Positions 15,923-24,421 of a stretch of DNA of 64,000 bases are shown piece after piece (positions within the stretch are counted from its first letter, which is position 1; each line of letters opens with the position of its first letter). The stretch is from Bryobacterales bacterium. GTDB lineage: Bacteria; Acidobacteriota; Terriglobia; Bryobacterales; UBA6623. The notes under the pieces were generated by a model that did no database searches, was not told the DNA's origin, and saw only the letters and a program-made list of their open reading frames with translations. The translations under genes and the position numbers were made by a program. The stretch spans positions 1 through 64,000 of the forward strand of contig JAJEHF010000162.1 of NCBI GenBank assembly GCA_022823865.1, given 5' to 3'.

Positions 15923-18394
15923 CTACTCGTAGTCGATGAAGAAGGGCGAAGTCCAAGCGATCTCCGGGTCGCCATCGGGCTTGTCGGTGTCGCGCTGGAA
16001 GACGCGCACGTAGTAGTACGATTCGCCTGGCGTAGCCTCGGAATCCTTGTACGTCAGCTCGGCCTTTCGACCGCCCGGGCTCTGGGTGAAGACGTATTCG
16101 CCGTTCTTGACAACATCCACGCGCAGGATCTCGTCTTGAGCTTCGATCTCGATCCGGATTTCCGGCGGGTCCGATGCGGAGGCTTGGAATTCTTCTCCGA
16201 CCATGTGCCCGTCTGCTGATGCCTTGACGTAGATCTCGTCGCTCGCGGCGAACGTCCGGCGCGCCAGCATGGCGTCGAACAGCGCGTCCCGCGTCGGCGC
16301 TTCCGCCCAAATCGCGGCCCATGAGTTGTGCGTCGAGCCGTGGTCGCTGTAGGAGACAAATCCGTAGCGGTGTCCCTTGTTGAGCGCGTCTTGGGCAAAG
16401 TGCCCCGGCTCGTCCACCTGAGTGCCGCCGCGCTTCTCTCCCTCGGGAGCCTGGAACATCTCGTAGCTGCCGCGCGAGCCCTGATAGATCTCGAGCAGGC
16501 AGTCAAACGGCGCCGGCTCCCAGTTCCAATCAGCCAGCGGGCCGGCAGCGAACGTGTGCGGCACTACCACGACCTTTTGGCCGGCTTGGCTCAGGGCGTT
16601 GTCCTCCATCCACTTCCACATCACCGGAGGCAGGTTGTCCGGCGCCTCGAGGCCCTTTGCGCGATCAATCGGCCGCAGCGGACCGCCGCGCTTGAGGTAG
16701 AGGACGTTGCGGTGGCCTCCGGGACGGTTCATCGAGTGCTCATAGGTGTAGATCCCCCAGAACTTCGGGGCATGGGTGTAAAGGTCGACCATCTTCTGCG
16801 CGTACCACCATTGGTAGTCCCGCAGGGAATCCGGCCAGCGCCCGCCCAGAATTTCGTTGTGGTCGCTCGGACCGACGAAGTCCATCTTGGCCGCGTCTAT
16901 CGCGTAGCGGTAGGTGTCCTCGATCGAGCCGTCGCGCGCGCTATGGCCGCGCACGTCTGTGTGCCTGTGGCAATCGCCAAGCAGGAGCGAGTAGGTCTTG
17001 CCTCCGGCAGACATGGTCTCCCGCTGGCGCGGTTCGAAACCGGCGCGGGGTTGCGTCACCACAACTTCTGCGAGTTCCGGCTCGACAGATTCAACAGACT
17101 CCAAGGCGGCCGAGAAGACGTTGTAATGCAGGGCGTGAAGTTGGTCCTTCGGCAGGTTCTCCGGGGAGCGCAGGTCGCTCGCGAAGGCCAGCTGCAGCGA
17201 TCCATCCGGGCCGGCTGCGACTGCCGTTCTCTGCGTGTTGCGCCCCGAGCTGTTGGAGAGCATCACGGGCATCGTCCAGCCGTCCGCGCCCAAGCGCGTG
17301 GCGTACACGTGGAACATCTCGTGAGGTTTCCGAATCGTCCAGTGTCGGAACACGACCCAAGCTGAGCCGCCTCCATCGAATCGCACCGTAGGCAGTTCCG
17401 CATAGCGGGACATCCTGCCGGTCAGGACGTCGTCGATCTGCGAAACTGGCTCGAAGACGCGGCCGTTGGAGAACACCCGGACCCCCAGGCCCCTGCGCGC
17501 GTGCAGTCCTTCGCTGCCCTCGGCTGCACTGGACTCGGAGTAGTCCTTGCCCCAATTCTTGCGGGCGGTGTCGAAAGCGATCCACGCCCGATCTGCCGCG
17601 TCCACCGCGACGCTCGAATGGAACTCGGCCCTAGGATCGGAAGTGATCGCGATCGGCTCGCCCGCGCTCTGGCCGTCGAAAGACGCGAGGAACACGTCAT
17701 AGTTGCCGGCGTGATAGCTGTCCCAGGAGATCCAGGCCCGGCCCGTCGAATCCAGCGCGACCGAGGGTTCCCAGTCGCTGGCATCGGACGGCGACACGCG
17801 AACCTCGGACCCCCAGCCGGCGGCGGTTCGGCGTCGGGCGTAGACATCGGACTGCAGGTCGCGGAACGACTGCCAAGTGACGGTGACGTCGCCGTCCGGG
17901 CTGGCTGCCGCGCGGACATGGAAGTCCGAGTGAGGGGACTCGGCGACGGTCTCTATCTTGCCGACTTCCGAGTAGTCGCTGACACTGGCTCCGTAGAGTT
18001 GGAAAGCGCCCTCGTTGCGGCCCGACCAAAAGGCCATTGCCCCGCCCGGCACAGCCACGATGGCTGGCAGGTAGTGGTCCCAGTTGCCGTCGCTCAGCAC
18101 GATCGGCCCGCCCCAGGTGCCTTCCGGGCTTCTGCGGCGGACGACGACTGTGTCGGCGTCGCTGCCGTTCCATTCCACATACGCCATCCACAGGCTGCCA
18201 TCGGCGGCTGCGGCCAAGGCCGGCCAGTCGGCGGTCTGGTCGGCAGGCGAGACACGCGCGGATTCTATTTCGCCGGCGACCTCGGCGGGTGGCAGATCGG
18301 CTGCCGGCACTTCCGGCATCTCCGCAGGCGGTTCGCCGCAACTGGCAAGGACCATTACCAGCAAGAGGAGGAATGCTGCCGCAGTGCGTTTCAC
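15923..18394 (-). CDS. beta-propeller plus PHP/DUF3604-like lipoprotein
   Basis: About 823 residues from a GTG at 18394 (an in-frame start at 18442 would add 16). The lipoprotein signal ends LASC. Residues ~45-430 look like a repeating propeller (WPALAAAADGSLWMAYVEWNG; EPSVALDSTGRAWISWDSYHAG; FHSSVAVDAADRAWIAFD). Residues ~470-720 look like a metal-dependent phosphoesterase-type barrel of the DUF3604 kind: LGDCHRHTDVRGHSA, GPSDHNE and SYSDHGSTHNS supply His/Asp ligands. A C-terminal beta domain follows. The two-domain build suggests a surface enzyme that recognises a ligand through the propeller and cuts a phospho- or other ester. No function is proven for such fusions. TATAAT lies six bases before the GTG. 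Confidence 0.72.
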   Translation of the reverse strand: MKRTAAAFLLLLVMVLASCGEPPAEMPEVPAADLPPAEVAGEIESARVSPADQTADWPALAAAADGSLWMAYVEWNGSDADTVVVRRRSPEGTWGGPIVLSDGNWDHYLPAIVAVPGGAMAFWSGRNEGAFQLYGASVSDYSEVGKIETVAESPHSDFHVRAAASPDGDVTVTWQSFRDLQSDVYARRRTAAGWGSEVRVSPSDASDWEPSVALDSTGRAWISWDSYHAGNYDVFLASFDGQSAGEPIAITSDPRAEFHSSVAVDAADRAWIAFDTARKNWGKDYSESSAAEGSEGLHARRGLGVRVFSNGRVFEPVSQIDDVLTGRMSRYAELPTVRFDGGGSAWVVFRHWTIRKPHEMFHVYATRLGADGWTMPVMLSNSSGRNTQRTAVAAGPDGSLQLAFASDLRSPENLPKDQLHALHYNVFSAALESVESVEPELAEVVVTQPRAGFEPRQRETMSAGGKTYSLLLGDCHRHTDVRGHSARDGSIEDTYRYAIDAAKMDFVGPSDHNEILGGRWPDSLRDYQWWYAQKMVDLYTHAPKFWGIYTYEHSMNRPGGHRNVLYLKRGGPLRPIDRAKGLEAPDNLPPVMWKWMEDNALSQAGQKVVVVPHTFAAGPLADWNWEPAPFDCLLEIYQGSRGSYEMFQAPEGEKRGGTQVDEPGHFAQDALNKGHRYGFVSYSDHGSTHNSWAAIWAEAPTRDALFDAMLARRTFAASDEIYVKASADGHMVGEEFQASASDPPEIRIEIEAQDEILRVDVVKNGEYVFTQSPGGRKAELTYKDSEATPGESYYYVRVFQRDTDKPDGDPEIAWTSPFFIDYE

Positions 18395-18400
18395 GCGACG

Positions 18401-18406
18401 ATTATA
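18401..18406 (-). promoter_or_regulatory. consensus -10 hexamer TATAAT 6 bases before GTG
   Basis: On the minus strand a perfect TATAAT is followed by CGTCGC and the GTG at 18394, so transcription should begin at the start codon. A TTGACA occurs at 18433-18438, but the 26-base spacing is too long for a normal -35 partner. There is no Shine-Dalgarno sequence. Confidence 0.55.
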
Positions 18407-18776
18407 TCGGCAGCGCAGGGTCTCTAGGTGCTTGTCAAACAATAATTTAGGGAATTACAGAGGTGAGTGCCCGAATGGTAGATTTGGGTATTGGCGACTT
18501 CAAAGGTACAGGATGTAGGGTTTGGGGATACCACGATTTTTCGAGGTATTTTCCGGTGCTCGCGAGGCTTGCGAGGACCGGAATAGATCGTCGCCGATGG
18601 GCTTTCCCCCGTGCATCCCTTCCCGCAAAGACACCATTTGCAGCTCTGGCGGAAGCCTGCCCGACCGCTCCAGGTCTTTGGTGGGACTGGCCAGCCAGAC
18701 CCGGCGGCCCGCTCAGGCCACCGCCTGGCCCACGGCCAGCATGAAAGGTAGTAGGCACAATCTACCTGCTTGAGCC
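18407..18776. other. intergenic region with an imperfect hairpin
   Basis: This gap of about 370 bases separates the divergent lipoprotein and PQQ-like genes. I recognise no protein in it. It holds a 12-pair hairpin with one internal mismatch: TTCCGGTGCTCGC at 18551-18563 pairs with 18571-18583 around a 7-base loop. A weaker ATACC...GGTAT stem lies just left of it. The region is slightly more AT-rich near 18440-18490. It may carry a small RNA or upstream control sites. Confidence 0.5.
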
Positions 18777-18782
18777 TATAGT
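18777..18782 (+). promoter_or_regulatory. -10-like hexamer TATAGT 7 bases before GTG
   Basis: TATAGT is followed by GTTTGCA and the GTG at 18790, which opens the signal peptide of the next gene. An overlapping GTG at 18781 lies inside the hexamer, so 18790 is the better start. No Shine-Dalgarno or clear -35 box is visible. Confidence 0.5.
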
Positions 18783-18789
18783 GTTTGCA

Positions 18790-20250
18790 GTGCGCACTCT
18801 GCTTTGGCTCGTCCTCTGCGTGACGGCTACTGCGGCTTCGGCCGAAGAGTGGAACCGATTTCGCGGGGCCAACGGAGACGGCGTTTCGGCAACAGCCCGC
18901 CCGCCAGCCGATTTCTCCGCGCCGGGCGCACTGGTTTGGCGCTCTCCGCTCCCGCCGGGCCACTCCTCCCCCGTCCTCCACGGCGACCGGATCTACCTCA
19001 CGGCCGCCGAGGGGGGCGCCCGCACGGACGCGGGCCGCCAGAAAGTCGTGGATGCCGGCGGCGTGTTGTGGACCTATGCGATCGACAAGAAGTCGGGAGC
19101 GACGCTGTGGCGCCAGAAAGCTCCGCGACCGAGGATGGAACGCTACCAGCCAACGAACTCGCCGGTCTCCCCGAGTCCGGCGGCCGACGCTGAAGGAAAC
19201 GTTTACGTCTTCTTCGGGGACTTCGGGCTGCTTTCCTACGACCCGTCCGGGCGAGAGCGCTGGCGCCTTCCGCTTGGGCCCTTCAACAATGCAAACGGCC
19301 ACGGCACGTCTCCTGTCATCGTCGGCGACAGCCTGATCTTGCTCGCTGACCAGGATACGGATTCTTATCTGCTCTCGGTCTTCAAGGACACAGGCGAGCG
19401 GCTTTGGAGGACTGCACGTCCCGAATCGACCCGCTCATATTCCACTCCGGCGGTTTTCGAGCCCTCCTCCGGCCCAGCCCAGATCATTGTCCCGGGGGCA
19501 TACAGCGTTGCTTCCTACGATCAGAAGACCGGCGAAAAGCTCTGGTGGGTTCGCGGCCTGTCATGGCAGCCCAAGTCGACGCCGATCGTCGCCGGCGGCC
19601 GCATCTTCGTCAACTCCTGGGAAGGGGCCGGCGGCGGGCGTCACGAGGATGTTCCCGACTTCCCCGCCATGCTCGCCGCAGCCGACCAGGACTCAGACCG
19701 CAGGATCTCCGAGCCCGAGCTTCTCGCAGTCGAGCCCAAGAGCCGCTTCGAGATCATTGATCTGAACTCCGACGGGCTTCTAGACCGCCGCGATTGGGAT
19801 TTCGAGGTTGCCAAGCGCACTGCCTCCAACGCGCTGGTCGCCATCGAGCCGGGCGAGGGCCGCGGCGATCTAACCGACACGACGGCCGTGCTCTGGCGTC
19901 TCGAGAAGTTTCTGCCTAACGTCCCTTCGCCGTTGCTCTACAAAGGCTTGCTGTACCTCGTGAAGGACGGCGGGATTCTCTCGGTTCTCGAGCCCGAGAC
20001 CGGGCGAGTCGCGACGCAAGGGCGGCTTCCGCAAGCGTACGACAAGTACTACGCATCACCGATTGGGGCCGACGGTCGCGTCTACTTGTTCAGCGAGCCG
20101 GGCAGAGCAACGGTAATCGAAGCCGGCCGTGATTGGAAACCGCTTTCGCAGCACGACTTCGAAGAGCCCGTCTACGCTACACCGGCCCTGGACGGGCGGC
20201 GCATGTACGTCCGCACCGCGGCGGCGCTCTATTGCTTCCAAAGCGGTTGA
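18790..20250 (+). CDS. exported PQQ-like beta-propeller protein with EF-hand pair
   Basis: About 486 residues. A signal peptide (VRTLLWLVLCVTATAASA) is followed by WNRFRGANGDGVS, the usual opening of exported PQQ-like propeller proteins of Planctomycetes and Acidobacteriota. Blade repeats such as GDRIYLTA, LLSYDPSGRERWRLPLG, VASYDQKTGEKLWWVRG and GLLYLVKDGGILSVLEPETG follow. Between blades, near residues 295-325, lie two EF-hand loops (DQDSDRRISEPEL and DLNSDGLLDRRDW), which should bind Ca. These proteins bind or sense ligands in the periplasm; whether PQQ is bound is unknown. It converges on the sulfatase gene ending at 20287. Confidence 0.8.
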   Translation: MRTLLWLVLCVTATAASAEEWNRFRGANGDGVSATARPPADFSAPGALVWRSPLPPGHSSPVLHGDRIYLTAAEGGARTDAGRQKVVDAGGVLWTYAIDKKSGATLWRQKAPRPRMERYQPTNSPVSPSPAADAEGNVYVFFGDFGLLSYDPSGRERWRLPLGPFNNANGHGTSPVIVGDSLILLADQDTDSYLLSVFKDTGERLWRTARPESTRSYSTPAVFEPSSGPAQIIVPGAYSVASYDQKTGEKLWWVRGLSWQPKSTPIVAGGRIFVNSWEGAGGGRHEDVPDFPAMLAAADQDSDRRISEPELLAVEPKSRFEIIDLNSDGLLDRRDWDFEVAKRTASNALVAIEPGEGRGDLTDTTAVLWRLEKFLPNVPSPLLYKGLLYLVKDGGILSVLEPETGRVATQGRLPQAYDKYYASPIGADGRVYLFSEPGRATVIEAGRDWKPLSQHDFEEPVYATPALDGRRMYVRTAAALYCFQSG

Positions 20251-20277
20251 GCGGAGCATCTTTGCGCTCGGTTGAAT

Positions 20278-20301
20278 GCGGGAAAGTCAGATCCTTCCCG
20301 C
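20278..20301. terminator. hairpin between convergent genes
   Basis: GCGGGAA (20278-20284) pairs with TTCCCGC (20295-20301) across a 10-base loop, overlapping the last codons of the minus-strand sulfatase and lying 27 bases after the plus-strand stop. A bidirectional terminator role is plausible. The stem is short and there is no T-run. Confidence 0.35.
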
Positions 20302-21696
20302 CGGCCGAAGACCCGCGCCAGCGGCTCCCGTCAACGAATCGCCGAGCTCGCTGCGGGCCTGATCGGCAAGACGCTCAAGCCGCCCGACGACGCTGGGATG
20401 CTCGGCGGCGACGTTCTTGCTCTCGCCCGGGTCCTGTTCGACGTCGTAGAGCGCCAGGCTGTGCTCGACATCCGTGACCTTCCCGCGTTTGCCGCCGAAT
20501 CCGATCGCAGCTGGATCGGGGGCTTGATGGTCGACATGAGGGAACTGCAATTTCCAGCGACCGCTTCTCACGGCTCTGAGCTCATTGTTCCAGTAGTAGA
20601 AGAAAGGCCTCCGCGAGAGCGATGGGTTGGCCTCGCCTCGCAGAAGCCTGGTGAGATCGATTCCGTCGATGGCCCTCTGCGGCAGGGGGGCGTCGGCGAG
20701 CCTGGCAAACGTGGGAAGCAAGTCGAACACCGTCACAATCTTGGAGCTCACCCGGCCCGCGGCAATCACCCCGGGCCAGCGGATGATCGCCGGTACGCGC
20801 ACTCCGCCGTCAAAGGTCTGCTTCTTCCCGCCCCTGAGCCGGCCCGGGGAACCGCCGTGGTCGCCGAAGATCAGCCAGGGACCGTTGTCGGACGTGAAGA
20901 CCGCCAGCGTGCGCTCGTCGATTCCAACTCGCTTGACGGCGTCGAGCACTTGCCCGACCGAGTCATCGATCTCCTCGAGGACGTCGCCGTACAGCCCTCC
21001 GCTGCTCCTACTGCGAAACCGATCGCTCGCAAAGATCGGGGTGTGGGGCATGTTGTAGGCGAGGTATAGAAAGAACGGCCGGTCGCGGTTGCTCTCAATG
21101 AACCGCACCGCCCGCTCGGTGTAGCGACGGGTCAGCAGCGATTGGTCGGGGTGTAGCTCGATCGTCTCGTCCCCCTCCCTCAGGCCGATGCCCGCCTTGC
21201 CCTGGCGGCGAACCTCGAGATCCATGTCAGGCCCCATGTCGTTGGATGCGGGCGTCCCGAAGAACTCGTCGAAGCCGTGGCGCAGGGGAGAAAAGCTCTC
21301 GTGATCGCCGAGATGCCACTTGCCGAACAAGGCTGTACGGTAACCTCTATTCTTGAGCATTTCCGGCAGCAGCGTTTCATCGGAGTGGATGCCGATCTTT
21401 GAGCGGTACGGCACTACGCCCGTAATGCCGACCCGCACGGGATAGCAGCCGGTCAGCAAGGCCGCCCGCGACGGCGAGCACACCGGTGAAGACACGTAGA
21501 AGTCCGTGAAGCGCAAGCCCTCGGCGGCCATGCGATCGAGCCGCGGCGTCTTCTGGGAGGTCGCGCCATAGACCCCGATATCGCCAATCCCAAGATCGTC
21601 TGCCAGTATGACGATGAAATTGGGAGCGCGGTCGAGGGATTGCGCCAGTGAAGCTTCTGCGAGGAGCCAAGCGATCGCCAAGCAGAAGGCCCTCAT
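20287..21696 (-). CDS. exported sulfatase (arylsulfatase type)
   Basis: 469 residues. The signal peptide MRAFCLAIAWLLAEASLAQS precedes APNFIVILADDLGIGDIG. The formylglycine site is VCSPSRAALLTG with Cys73. GKWHLGD and FTSDNGPW complete the active site. The ATG at 21696 overlaps the stop of the upstream LVIVD gene (ATGA), which fixes the start and shows coupled translation. It cleaves sulfate esters outside the cytoplasm; the exact glycan is unknown. It is less similar to the sulfatase at 14504 than expected for a recent duplicate. Confidence 0.92.
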   Translation of the reverse strand: MRAFCLAIAWLLAEASLAQSLDRAPNFIVILADDLGIGDIGVYGATSQKTPRLDRMAAEGLRFTDFYVSSPVCSPSRAALLTGCYPVRVGITGVVPYRSKIGIHSDETLLPEMLKNRGYRTALFGKWHLGDHESFSPLRHGFDEFFGTPASNDMGPDMDLEVRRQGKAGIGLREGDETIELHPDQSLLTRRYTERAVRFIESNRDRPFFLYLAYNMPHTPIFASDRFRSRSSGGLYGDVLEEIDDSVGQVLDAVKRVGIDERTLAVFTSDNGPWLIFGDHGGSPGRLRGGKKQTFDGGVRVPAIIRWPGVIAAGRVSSKIVTVFDLLPTFARLADAPLPQRAIDGIDLTRLLRGEANPSLSRRPFFYYWNNELRAVRSGRWKLQFPHVDHQAPDPAAIGFGGKRGKVTDVEHSLALYDVEQDPGESKNVAAEHPSVVGRLERLADQARSELGDSLTGAAGAGLRPAGRI

Positions 21697-22814
21697 TGGG
21701 TCAACTCCAGCGCGCGTGGGTCGTTCACTTTGAGCACGCCAAAGCGCGCGTCGTTCTGGGCGCTGACGTAGAGATACCCGTCGCGGTAGACCAAGTCGTG
21801 ACCGTTGTCGTATCGAGGCTCGCCTTCGAGTAGGACTTCGCGGCTGGGGAAGAGGTCGCCGTTGCGGTATTGAGCGATCGAAACCGGGTGCGCCAGGTCG
21901 GAAACGTCGATCGCTTCTACGCATTCTCCGCCGGAGACGAACAGCGCCTTGCCCACGATCGTCATGCCGGTGGCGTCGATGTCGCACACCGGCAAGTTGG
22001 CGGTTTGGAAGATCTCGGCCGGGTTGCTCAGGTCGACGACCGAAACGCGGTCGGGCACGAAGGCGCCGAGATAGGCGACGCGACCCGACACGGCCACGCG
22101 GTTGGCGCCCTCGATATCGAGGCGCGTGCCTCGGTGGGAGGGGATACGCCCCTCCGCGGTCCATTCTGATACGGGTGCCAGACGGCCTTGATCGTCAAAC
22201 ACTCGGTAGACCTGGACCGCCGCAGCCGTGCCGCGGCCGGTGTCGACGACGATGATGCGGGAGTCATCGACCTGGGCGATGTCGTGCGGGCTCGTCTGTC
22301 CGTGAGTCCGCGCGTCGAAGGCGTCCACCAGCCTTGGGTTTCGCGGCTCAGAGACGTCGAAGACGCCGATGAAGCCGATCTTGTTCGCCGTGAACACGAA
22401 GTCGCCGATCTTGACCATCCCGTTGATCTTGTCGATACGCTCCCGGTCGCTGATCGTCTTCAGGACCTTGGGTTGCCGGGGGTCGCTCACATCCACGGAG
22501 AGAAAGTCACGGGTCCCGACGAGCAGGGTTTCTCCCAAGGGCAGCACGGCTTCCGCATCCTCCAGCTCCGGCAGATCCGTGAGCGCCGAGAGCAGTGTCG
22601 GCTGGGAAGGATCGGAGACGTCGATCAGAGCGAGCGAGCCGCCTTTGCCGGGGACAAACGCGATGTCGCCGCTCAGCTCGACGTCATGCGGACGTCGCAG
22701 AGCGTTGTCGTCGTGCAGCACGCCGACGAGCTCGAGCGCCTTCGGCGGCCCGGGCGGCGGGGCGCAGGCGCACAGCAACGCCGGCAGGGCGGCAGATCTG
22801 AGGACGCAGCTCAT
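21693..22814 (-). CDS. LVIVD-repeat beta-propeller lipoprotein
   Basis: About 373 residues. The start at 22814 gives a signal peptide with a plausible lipobox (ALLCAC). The body repeats a ~42-residue blade pattern with a DVSDP/DLSNP core: GSLALIDVSDPSQPTLLS, DFLSVDVSDPRQPKVLK, GFIGVFDVSEPRNPRLVD, DRVSVVDLSNPAEIF, ECVEAIDVSDLAHPVSI. This is the LVIVD propeller family, usually cell-surface. It overlaps the sulfatase start by four bases, so the two are made together; it may present or bind the sulfated substrate. Longer in-frame starts up to 22958 lack a signal sequence. Confidence 0.8.
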   Translation of the reverse strand: MSCVLRSAALPALLCACAPPPGPPKALELVGVLHDDNALRRPHDVELSGDIAFVPGKGGSLALIDVSDPSQPTLLSALTDLPELEDAEAVLPLGETLLVGTRDFLSVDVSDPRQPKVLKTISDRERIDKINGMVKIGDFVFTANKIGFIGVFDVSEPRNPRLVDAFDARTHGQTSPHDIAQVDDSRIIVVDTGRGTAAAVQVYRVFDDQGRLAPVSEWTAEGRIPSHRGTRLDIEGANRVAVSGRVAYLGAFVPDRVSVVDLSNPAEIFQTANLPVCDIDATGMTIVGKALFVSGGECVEAIDVSDLAHPVSIAQYRNGDLFPSREVLLEGEPRYDNGHDLVYRDGYLYVSAQNDARFGVLKVNDPRALELTQ

Positions 22815-22981
22815 CCGACGGGCTGCGTTCGTCCGGTAGCGCTGGAACACCGCCTTGATCGCTCGAAGGCTGTTGTCGGCGGCGACGGGCGGAGGCGCGA
22901 GACCGGCGCTTGCCCGCACGCAGGCATAGTCGGGCGGGAAATGGCCTGGGACCGACATGCAGTTCAGCGAGAAAACCTCGA

Positions 22982-24247
22982 CTATCCCTCTTGGATCTGT
23001 TTGCTTTCGGGTTCGAACGTCTTGCGCCTGCCGCTCCAGAGAGAGTCCGTCGCCATGATGCAGGCGATCGAATGGCCGTAGCCAGCCTCGACAGGCGCGT
23101 AGAGGATGCTGCGGTCTCGCCGACGCATGGCGTCGAGCCAGTTCGCCATGTGGTGTTGCGTCCCCGGCTTCTCCGGAATTTCTTCCGCCTCAGTCAGGGC
23201 GTCTGGGTGCTCGCTCCCGTCGCCGGACACGCGCCAGACGTTCTCCACTTCCATAGTTCCGAGCGTTCCCATCACGCGGGTGGCGCTGCCGGCGGCGTTG
23301 CTGAGGCAGGTCGAATAAGTCGCTAGGAACTTGCGGTGTCCGCTGCCGTATTCGAGAGCGGTCTGGATGTCGTCCGGATTCTCGCGGTAGTCGCGGAAGC
23401 GATAGAGGCCTCCGTGCGCCACAACGCTGAGCGGGTAAGGCTCTCCGGTGAGCATGTGGATGACGTCGACCCCGTGGGTCATCCACTGGTCGATGATCGC
23501 GCTCGAGAACTCTCGAAACAGACGGAACGAGCGGTAGATTCTGGGGTCGAACGGGCGGGAGGGCTTGCCCATCAAGAAGGCTTCCCAGTCGACATCGCTT
23601 TCTTTCAACGAGTCGAGCTCTTCGGGCTTCTTCGCCCAGCGATAGGGGCTATAGGCGTTCCAGATGACGTCGACACGCACGATCTCGCCGATGCGGCCCT
23701 CTTGGATGATGTCGATCGCCGAACGATAGCGCGGGTAGCTCCGCCGTTGGGTGCCAATCTGGACAATCCGGTCCGATTTCTCGACGGCCTCGAGCGCCTC
23801 GTTGGTCTCCGAGAGCACGTTACCCATCGGCTTCTCGCAATAGACGTCCTTGCCTGCTTCCACCGCGGCCTTGAGCATCTTGGCGTGCTGGTGATCGGGG
23901 GTGGCGATGATCACCGCGTCAATCTCTGAATCGGCCAGCAGCTCCTCGTATCGCCGGAACGACTTTGGCTGCGCGCTGTAGGATTCGCTGACCAGTTTGG
24001 CGGCCGCCTCCAGACGCTGGTTCCAGATGTCGCAAACCGCCGTCACGCGGGCGTTGTATGCACTGCCGAACTCGATGCATTCCTTCATCACCTGCGTGCC
24101 CCGGCCGCCGGGGCCGATCACGCCCACCTGGATGCGGTCGTTGGCGCTCTGCGGCGTCGCGGCCGCCGTGCTAGCGAGCGCCAAGCCGGCGCCCGCCGCC
24201 GAAGAGGCGTTCAGGAATTGACGTCGATTCAATCGAGGATGCGGCAT
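22982..24247 (-). CDS. Tat-exported Gfo/Idh/MocA-type oxidoreductase
   Basis: 421 residues. A ribosome binding site (AAGGAGA) precedes the ATG at 24247. The protein starts with a Tat signal (NRRQFLNASSAAGAGLALA) and then the Rossmann fold VGVIGPGGRGTQVM. The CEKPMGN block gives the lysine conserved in the family (EKP). The C-terminal half is the alpha/beta domain that binds the sugar or inositol-like substrate. Exported relatives are thought to oxidise or rearrange sugars while keeping NAD(P) tightly bound; the substrate is unknown. Downstream on the same strand, after a 167-base gap, is the LVIVD/sulfatase pair. Confidence 0.87.
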   Translation of the reverse strand: MPHPRLNRRQFLNASSAAGAGLALASTAAATPQSANDRIQVGVIGPGGRGTQVMKECIEFGSAYNARVTAVCDIWNQRLEAAAKLVSESYSAQPKSFRRYEELLADSEIDAVIIATPDHQHAKMLKAAVEAGKDVYCEKPMGNVLSETNEALEAVEKSDRIVQIGTQRRSYPRYRSAIDIIQEGRIGEIVRVDVIWNAYSPYRWAKKPEELDSLKESDVDWEAFLMGKPSRPFDPRIYRSFRLFREFSSAIIDQWMTHGVDVIHMLTGEPYPLSVVAHGGLYRFRDYRENPDDIQTALEYGSGHRKFLATYSTCLSNAAGSATRVMGTLGTMEVENVWRVSGDGSEHPDALTEAEEIPEKPGTQHHMANWLDAMRRRDRSILYAPVEAGYGHSIACIMATDSLWSGRRKTFEPESKQIQEG

Positions 24248-24260
24248 CGTCGGTTCTCCT

Positions 24261-24388
24261 TCAGCTCGCCAAGCGATAGACGCCCAACGCGGTTCTTCCG
24301 AGAATCCGCTCCTTGTCCTTGTCGGCAAAGAACGGGATGAGGTCTTTCATGATTAGCAACTCGTAGAAGTTCGCATAGATCATTAGAC
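24261..24388 (-). pseudogene. amidohydrolase C-terminal remnant
   Basis: Minus-strand translation from about 24388 reads GLMIYANFYELLIMKDLIPFF, then ADKDKERILGRTALGVYRL and a stop at 24261. The ILGRTAL(G/S)VYRL ending is that of metal-dependent amidohydrolases (TIM-barrel, 2-amino-3-carboxymuconate decarboxylase-like). The N-terminal ~250 residues with the metal ligands are absent; the beta-helix gene ends only 34 bases upstream. It is therefore a leftover 3' end. Its stop lies 14 bases before the start of the oxidoreductase gene, which suggests the intact pair was once an operon. Confidence 0.6.
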
Positions 24389-24421
24389 CCCGTGCAATGA
24401 CTGCATGGATTCTGGTCGCGG

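Noticed and set aside
16328-17365. A 345-codon plus-strand frame inside the propeller/PHP gene
   Set aside because: Antisense shadow with no start signal and no recognisable family.
21697-22164. N-terminal extension of the second sulfatase
   Set aside because: It overlaps the LVIVD gene in another frame, is Arg/Pro-rich, and the signal peptide begins exactly at the ATGA overlap.
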